DNA of 64,000 bases, taken from the NCBI GenBank assembly GCA_034766995.1, contig CM068313.1, forward strand, positions 4,340,461-4,404,460, read 5' to 3'. Position numbers and translations under genes: made by a program. Shown piece after piece: positions 58,118 to 64,000 of this stretch; the first letter of the stretch is position 1; each line of letters begins with the position of its first letter. Source of the DNA: Acanthacorydalis orientalis. Its lineage: Eukaryota > Arthropoda > Insecta > Megaloptera > Corydalidae. The notes beneath the pieces are model-generated. The model was not told the DNA's origin, did not search any database, and saw nothing but the letters and a program-made list of their open reading frames with translations.

Positions 58118-58370
58118 GAGAAAAGTTTAATAGTCAACATATATACACCACAACTTTTGAACTCCATTACTACTGGTTTTACGATCGTCCCACACGCGCA
58201 GTTCTCTCGAACCCCCGTCCCTTGTAATTGTAATTGACTGACATTTAATACGTTATCCTATTTTTGTGAGAACGTTGCGTTCGGATAGACAAAGAAAAGT
58301 GTATGTGTGTTCAAACAACGATCGGTATTTAATGAAGCGAGTTCGTAACTAAAACATAAATTGACATTAC

Positions 58371-58502
58371 GTTTCTTTGTATTTTCGGACTGTCCCGTCG
58401 TATCGAGTTGAAGAACGCGTCCTCTTCCTCGTCCTGCATTGCTTTCTGCAGCGCTACCATCATCCGGTCGAGCAGGAGGGCGGCTCGCTTCGGTACAATC
58501 AC
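58371..58502 (-). CDS. AstCC: Allatostatin-CC precursor, leader-peptide exon
   Basis: An acceptor (aaattatgtttctag) precedes a 44-codon exon read in phase 0: VIVPKRAALLLDRMMVALQK, AMQDEEEDAFFNSIRR, DSPKIQRN, then donor gtaatg. The (P)KRA.LLLDR..VALQKA helix followed by an acidic stretch is, as I recall, the conserved spacer of allatostatin CC precursors upstream of the mature peptide. It keeps phase with the terminal exon at 49740, which carries CYFNAVTCF. The exon is GC-rich in an AT-rich context. The donor is weaker than consensus; read-through would add about 11 residues and stop near 58336. The signal peptide exon must lie further upstream (higher coordinates) and was not found. Confidence 0.75.
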
Positions 58503-58924
58503 CTAGAAACATAATTTAACTGTGTGTGAAACGGGAAGAAAGTTCTGTTCGATTATTAAATATTTTTTTAGCATTGAGTACATAGTTATTGATTCGTTTC
58601 AAAACAAATAAGAGACTAGGAAGGATCTTCCGTGTTATTGGCTGTTTTTTTTTATTTTCATTAATGAATTTTCTGTCCAAAAATGTATGATAGTTCATTA
58701 TTGATTTGGTACAGAAAAATCTCACCTTATTAAACATGACTTAGCTCAATAGGCTCTTCTTTTAAAGTATTTTCTGATATAAACCCTAAAAAACATTCTA
58801 AACAAATTTTTAAATTATAATTTTCTCTATTATACACTAACAAGTTACTCGTATTGATACTCGTAGTTGATTTATTGAGAACTAAATTTCCTGGTCGCGT
58901 TATTTCCAGAAATGTAGACATTTT
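58503..58924. other. AstCC upstream intron, no feature assigned
   Basis: AT-rich. A 63-codon minus-strand frame at 58730-58921 has no recognisable domain; it lies directly upstream of, and opposite to, a transposase relic and may be part of that element. Confidence 0.3.
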
Positions 58925-59270
58925 ATTAGGCTACCGAGACCTTGCAATTTAACACCGTTGGACTACTTTCTTTCGAGTCACGTTAAAGGACAGGTGTACA
59001 CCAATAATTCTAAAACAATTTCCATCATAAAAAATGAAATCCGAGGAGTAATTGGCGAGATAGAACCCGAATTGTGTAGGAATGTTACTGAAATTTTTAT
59101 CAAAAGAATGGTTACTTGTAAGAATTCATCCAGTGGTCACTTAAGTGATATTATTTTCATTTATAAATTGCACACCTTCAACTATTATTTACAATAAAAA
59201 AACTTGAAATTTCAGTGCAAATCTTGTGCTTTATTTCAAATTAAAAAATTGCGTCGTTATTGGAAAACCC
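58925..59270 (+). pseudogene. IS630/mariner-like transposase C-terminus with TIR
   Basis: The + frame reads CNLTPLDYFLSSHVKGQVY, TNNSKTISIIKNEIRGVI, then CRNVTEIFIKRMV and SSGHLSDIIF. It follows the C-terminal pattern of insect DUF4817-type transposases: RS.DLTPLD.FLWGY.K..VY.N.P.T...L...IR..I..I.PE, then GGHL.DIIF. The D of TPLDYF is the last catalytic Asp. About 70 bp later comes a terminus, ttattggaaaaccc (59257-59270), identical to the TIR of the MITE at 44049-44355. The N-terminal two-thirds is missing. Confidence 0.7.
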
Positions 59271-60593
59271 GGTGAATTCCAGATGGCACACTTTTATTTA
59301 TTCATTGAATGATACTTTAAGTGATAAAATATACAGTGAATAAATCATAAAATAATATTATAAAATCTAAGGATGAAGTGTAATCCTTAGAAGTATATGA
59401 TAGAAGATGAAATCCGTCCATAAATAGCCATTACGGATCCCTGTAATAGATGATGTTATTAAGCAATTAATTCTACTGAATTTATAATTAAGCCGTTCAT
59501 TAAATAAAAAACGATTTATATAAATTTAAATAACATTTAATATAAAAAAATACTCGAACGAGTAATCGATAAAAGTAATTAAAACGATTATTTATGTTAA
59601 ATTATTAATAAGCTCCTCGTTTGAAAGTTTAAAGGATAAACACTGAACGAATAATTAGAAAAGGGTAGAGTTTATTAATTGTTCAGATAAATTCCTTTCA
59701 ATCTGTCTGACATTAAATACCGTACTTATAATATTCAAATCGAATCTTAGAGAATTATTACTGAAATATTTTTTTTCATATATTTCTGATCGTTTTTAAT
59801 AGTTTGTTCATCGATTGTCGTTCCGTTCAGATTAGAGTACCTTTAAAACAATAATGAAAAAATGAGCTATTTTACACGACCGTTTATCATGTAAATGCAA
59901 TCGAACTGAATTGATAATGAACTAAATTGTGGGGGAGGAATGGAACATTCTCTTTAATGTTATATAATGTATGAATTTTTTCTACCGGATGCGAATTGAT
60001 ATGATCACACATATTGATCTGTTTTTTTTTTATTTTATCGCATGCACATTAACAATAGAAACCTTGTTATGACATTTTTTTTAATCACTCCCACCTAAAA
60101 ACATCAATCATTCTATCAGTTAGATGAACATTTTTATTTATTTTATGTTTTGTTTTCGAACTGTTTGATATATATATTTTTTTAAACTATTCGATACACA
60201 AACAAATATTTTGATTGGTTTCAAACCGGTGATCTCTACGATACGCTCTCTTGGTGATCTTAATCATTTAGATATTTAGTGTGACATTTTCTGTTAGATT
60301 TTTGGTACGTTCTAGTAGATTTCAGATAAGTTATCTAAAATCTGCTTGAAGATGATACATGTGCCGAAACTAGGCCCGTAGCCAGACCATCATATTAGAG
60401 GAGGAAAAAGCAATTTTTTAGAGAGTGAAATGTTGACTTGAATTTTCACAAATAAATTATTTTTTTTTCAATCCGCAAACCACGAAACTAATTTAATTGT
60501 ACAATAAATTATTATTGTTGATTATTATTCATTACTTATTCGAATTTTGATTCTAATTCCATCATTTTCACAGAATCCAGGTACGATCTATGA
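59271..60593. other. AT-rich DNA, foldback copy at the right end
   Basis: No gene is seen. 60430-60580 carries a foldback-family copy (gaattttcacaaataaatt, later attccatcattttcacag). Near 60340 a cttgaagatgatacatgtgc, cgaaactag phrase also occurs, in variant form, near 52075. Confidence 0.45.
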
Positions 60594-61340
60594 CGACGGT
60601 GGGTAAATTGTGGCTCCCAAAGCTACTCTATACGGCTCCTGAGACAATATTAGGTTTCATTGCCATTTTTCTTCAATTTTTGTATTGATAATCTATAGTG
60701 ATAATCTGTAGCCAGATTTTAAACTATTAACTGCAAAAATGAAGACTCAATCAAAGTCTTCAACGAGCAGAAATTAGACATATTTTGCTTTGTTGAGTAG
60801 GACTACTATATAGTTGTATTTTTTATTGTTTATAAATAAAATTTTAAAATAATATTTTCTGTGAGTCTTAAACATTCAAAAATGTATGAAGAGTATTATA
60901 TATGGCTCTTATTATCGAAGAAGTTGCACACCTCTGGTCTACTCAATAATAAACTAGTGGTAGATAATAAATAAAATATTGAACTGATATTTATGTATAG
61001 GAGACAAATAGTATTCTGGGAATAAAAAAAATAGAAAAAAAAAAACAGAAATTAAATTCTAAAAAGAAATATTAAGAATCGAAAAAGTGACAAATAACAA
61101 CTTAGTGGACATTGAAATAGATAGAACGCAAACGATTTCAGAAGTTTAATTTCTAGCAGTAGCATTCATTAAAAATAAAGTAAAATAAAGTATAATAAAG
61201 ATAGCAAATAATTCAAAATGGGTGCATCTTAAACCAGAAATGAAAACAGGAATAAATCTATTCCTGTTTTCGGAATAAATCAAAAGTGTATGAAATGTAT
61301 TATATATGGCTCTTATTATCGAAGAAGTTGCCCACCCCTG
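60594..61340. mobile_element. Non-autonomous hAT element, 747 bp
   Basis: The right end reads gaagttgcccacccctg, the classic hAT terminus in reverse (caggggtgggcaacttc); the left end cgacggtgggtaaattgtgg is a decayed match. Flanks atctatga (60586-60593) and atctatag (61341-61348) agree at 6 of 8 positions, as an aged 8-bp duplication would. A second copy of the right end (cgaagaagttgcacacctctg) sits at 60915-60935, so the element contains a partial duplication or nested relative. No transposase is seen. Confidence 0.65.
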
Positions 61341-61348
61341 ATCTATAG

Positions 61349-61918
61349 TATGAAATTTTGACTCCCGAAATTCGCAATTGTTTTTTAAATTTCTGAATAC
61401 CAGTAAAGACCAAAGTATTCTGGATGTTTTAGTCAGAAATGATTCAAATAATAATCATATCAGTTTCCGTTCTAATAAATCTAACAGGTAAAATTATTCC
61501 AGTCGTTTCAGCCAATATTTAAAAAATTATTTTTTAAAAAAACACACACAGAATACCTGTAACGCATGAACGATCGAATAAGAAACAGAAACATATGTAC
61601 ATAAATTCAATACACTTTGTTTGATGAATTTTTATGACCGCCAGTCCGGGTATTTTTTCATCAAACGTCACATAAACTGTAGAATTGTAAAAGACGTTTT
61701 TTGTAAACTGTTCGTTTCTCACTCACACGAACGCATTTGCATAAATGAAAAGTTTTCACAGCCAGCGTAATTCCGTTCCGCCATATTTATTTTCTTATAT
61801 GAAAACATGTTTCATGCAGATATTATTTTCAGGTGTTACATTCACTGATTCTGTAATACAAACACAATAGTCGCCGAGTTTATTCTGTAAAACCTGTAAT
61901 TGTTTCATTTTCACATAC

Positions 61919-61994
<76 letters not shown>

Positions 61995-62654
61995 GTGGGT
62001 GTGTGTATGCGCATGGATTAAAAATGACAACCTCATTAAATCCTTACAATGCAACAATGTAGCGAAAAGTTCACGGCGTATTTTATATTAATTAAAAGAT
62101 AAATGTCGGCGGCTCGGCAGATATTTCTGAGTGTTTGTTGTAATGAAACAATGCGAAATCGACTTTTCGACCCGTAAACTCGAACCGTCGGCATTCAAAT
62201 TGAATTTTTAATTGCCGCGTTATGAATACTTTACATTCCGTTTAGATTTATTGTCGGCACGATTCGTTGTTGCGCGTTTTTTCTACGACGGATGTCTACT
62301 AGTTATTAGGACGATGCAACGGGCGTAGGTGGCTCGGACTGTTTCGTTTTCTCTCGCATGTGTCCGTCACTACGAAATCGTTTATGATTCATAACCTCAC
62401 ATTTTTCAGTCGTCAGAAAGCGGATTTGTAAACTCGATTTGCGCGGATGATGGTCGGCGTTACATTATTTTCGTAGACGGAGTCGTTTTTTTTTTTATTA
62501 ATCCACAAAACACAGACAAGCGTGAGAATCGGAATCCTTTTCATATATTTTTTGGCTAATTTAGCAAACAATATTGTTATTCAGATCTTTCTTTTCGACT
62601 TAAATAGATTATATACAACTATCCTTTTCATTCTTAAAATAATCTTAGAAGCCA
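61349..62654. other. AT-rich DNA, (TA)n and CpG-rich island
   Basis: (TA)n at 61921-61991. From about 61990 to 62480 the DNA is CpG-rich unique sequence (for example 62160-62230 and 62320-62470). On the minus strand near 61720 an octamer-like atgcaaat and a gtgagt donor occur, but the frame between is not a signal peptide. It could hold the promoter or 5' exons of AstCC, which would be on this strand and upstream; I cannot show that. Confidence 0.3.
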
Positions 62655-62774
62655 GACTTACACAACTGAATTTTTTTCGTCTCACAAACCACAAAAAATC
62701 AGATATAATCATTTTTGATTGTTGAATTTCTATGACGTTGTTTTGTCATCTTCAGAGTGTTAAGATTTGTTTAT

Positions 62775-62850
62775 AGACCAGGGAACTCTGTCCTTACTCG
62801 CTACGCTCGCCGAACTCCAGGGGGCTCTGCCCCGAATCGCATTAATTGTA
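62775..62850. other. Short GC-rich segment of unusual composition
   Basis: tactcgctacgctcgccgaa, ctccagggggctctgcccc: very GC-rich with a perfect ggggc-tct-gcccc hairpin, next to a (TA)n tract and a mariner MITE. Not recognised. Confidence 0.5.
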
Positions 62851-62875
62851 TCGCATATATTCTTTCAATATCGTA

Positions 62876-62876
<1 letters not shown>

Positions 62877-62922
<46 letters not shown>
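62877..62922. repeat. (TA)n microsatellite
   Basis: TA tract immediately left of a mariner MITE's TA target site. Confidence 0.95.
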
Positions 62923-62925
<3 letters not shown>

Positions 62926-62927
62926 TA

Positions 62928-63391
62928 TGAGGTTGCATTGAAAGCCGCTGCAGCAAAATCTTTAGTGTTTGAGCAGGGTTTTCTTCCAATAGATCTTTCA
63001 GTTATTCATATTCGAACTTTTTCGATTGACTTGGTCGATGTTTATCGTCAACGTCACAATCACCGCTTTTGAATCATCGAAACCAATCTCTGCATATTAT
63101 TTCCGATGGAGCAGATTCACTATAAGTTTTCACAAGCAATAAATAAGCTTCATCTCCACTTTTTTTCAAATTAAAGTACTGTAGAAGTACATATCTGAAA
63201 AATAACTTATCGCGCTCCATTTTAATTCGGTTATAGAAAAGCACTTATGTAAATAAAAGATGGCGTATGATGACTGAATTTTAGTAGGAAATGTTCACAC
63301 TTCAAAATGACATAGGAGACATCTATCACTGCCCACAGCATACACACCTAGAGCTATCTACACGTGAACATCGGCTTTCAATGCAACCTCT
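62928..63391 (-). mobile_element. 464-bp mariner MITE retaining the transposase HTH region
   Basis: Inverted termini gaggttgcattgaaagccg (62929-62947) and its exact complement (63372-63390), bordered by TA on both sides. On the minus strand a relic frame starts at 63220: MERDKLFFRYVLLQYFNLKK, SGDEAYLLLVKTYSESAPS, CRDWFR, stop, FKSGDCDVDDKHRPSQSKKF, LLEENPAQTLKILLQRL, then runs straight into the other TIR. This is the N-terminal DNA-binding domain of a mariner transposase (usual ...CREWFQRFKNGDFDVEDK...). The entire catalytic domain has been deleted. Two stops are present. Confidence 0.8.
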
Positions 63392-64000
63392 TATTATATG
63401 TATGTATGTATATATATATATATATACATAAACATATACATATATATATATATATTAGTATATCTATATATTAATTCTCTCAGATATATTGCAACGTAGT
63501 TGTTTTATAAAGTTGCATATCAATATCATATATCTTCGTGAAAATTTCGTGTAACTTCGAGTGTCATCGTTAACTCGTTCACTGTCCATGTATCATATAT
63601 GATTCATTATTTTTTTTTTAATTTCACGTCCATGAAGCATATCTGACTAATCTGACCACTCATATGTAGACTTAAAGATCAACATAAACGTTGATTAAAT
63701 ATCAACGCGACGTTAAATACTTTGAAATGATTACAGAACGTGTGGAGAGGATCACCCGTGGCATACTGAGCAAATAATTTCGGTTATACATGATTCATGA
63801 ACGTCGTTACGGTACATCTTTCCGAAAACAAGTAAACGTATTATGTTTTTATTTATAAAAAAATGATACAAGTGTACTCAGAAGTGTGTTTCTATAGATA
63901 TGCTTTAATGATTACAATAGGATACAAAAATAAATGTTAATAAAAAAATTAACAATATCTATGCAAAATTTGCTTTGTGATAGTTTTCAAAATATTTCAG
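63392..64000. other. AT-rich right flank
   Basis: A compound (TA)n/(TATG) tract at 63401-63460, then sequence without a recognisable gene or element. Confidence 0.5.

Larger units (their letters stand above)
49741..58370 (-). other. AstCC intron, 8.63 kb, filled with repeats
   Basis: Bounded by donor gtaatg (58370 downward) and acceptor ccag (49741-49744), both phase 0. It contains foldback copies (49820-50010, 56530-56720, 57225-57500), a mariner MITE (51722-52008), a piggyBac relic (52521-53488), a degraded mariner (54250-55235), a plus-strand exon candidate (57735-57770) and about eight microsatellites. Confidence 0.7.

Noticed and set aside
58258..58512. 84-codon minus-strand frame (EASRPPARPDDGS...)
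   Set aside because: Another frame of the AstCC leader exon; the frame with LLLDRMMVALQK fits the family and keeps phase with the next exon.
1..64000. AstC (PISCF-type) paralogue in the window
   Set aside because: I looked for a C-x6-C ring ending in PISCF or AVSCF on both strands and found only the NAVTCF exon at 49.6 kb.
1..64000. Endogenous viral sequences
   Set aside because: No retroviral gag/pol/env, nudivirus, bracovirus or other viral gene could be recognised.

Overview
This window looks like AT-rich, repeat-dominated insect nuclear DNA. The evidence is roughly fifty (TA)n microsatellites, degraded Tc1/mariner, piggyBac and hAT transposons, 3' ends of RTE- and jockey-type LINEs, long minisatellites, and a split neuropeptide gene with spliceosomal introns. 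I see no bacterial, phage, viral or CRISPR content, and no intact autonomous transposon. The insect order is not settled by the sequence.

The best host gene is an allatostatin-CC-type precursor on the minus strand. One coding exon is at 58371-58502 (leader peptide with a ...LLLDRMMVALQK... helix). The terminal exon is at 49636-49740 and encodes a peptide ending CYFNAVTCF followed by KRK and a stop. Both junctions are phase 0 and the 8.63-kb intron between them is packed with repeats. Signal-peptide exon(s) should lie at higher coordinates; I did not find them. Two further plus-strand exon candidates with good splice sites are at 29253-29392 and 57735-57770. Minus-strand 5' exon candidates in CpG-rich islands are near 711-1380 and 4739-4960.

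Layout. 0-5 kb: a CpG island, then a 511-bp tandem repeat (2.57-4.54 kb). 5-9 kb: AT-rich DNA, then an 81-bp minisatellite of about 23 copies (7.06-8.98 kb). 9-14 kb: RTE LINE 3' tails, inverted 81-bp units between two mariner 5' fragments, and a composite piggyBac-end repeat. 14-24 kb: a TTAA-flanked TIR element (14903-15614), a hAT element (15816-16470), three tandem mariner 3' ends (20.3-21.4 kb) and a mariner relic (21709-22908). 24-26.2 kb: a GATA/GATG-like satellite. 26-33 kb: mostly AT-rich, with the candidate exon and a CTCF-like motif pair. 33.2-35.3 kb: a Tc1 relic split by a younger internally deleted mariner. 36.8-39.6 kb: LINE 3' ends and transposase relics. 40.75-42.59 kb: a second array of the same 81-bp repeat family. 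44-64 kb: nested MITEs, the allatostatin-CC gene, a piggyBac relic (52521-53488), mariner relics, a transposase C-terminus (58925-59270), a hAT element (60594-61340) and a mariner MITE keeping its HTH domain (62928-63391).

The accessory DNA is therefore a layered transposon graveyard around and within a small neuropeptide gene. The most unusual items are the dispersed 81-bp satellite family, the allatostatin-CC variant with its repeat-filled intron, and several nested or linked transposon structures. I did not find a convincing wholly new multi-gene system.
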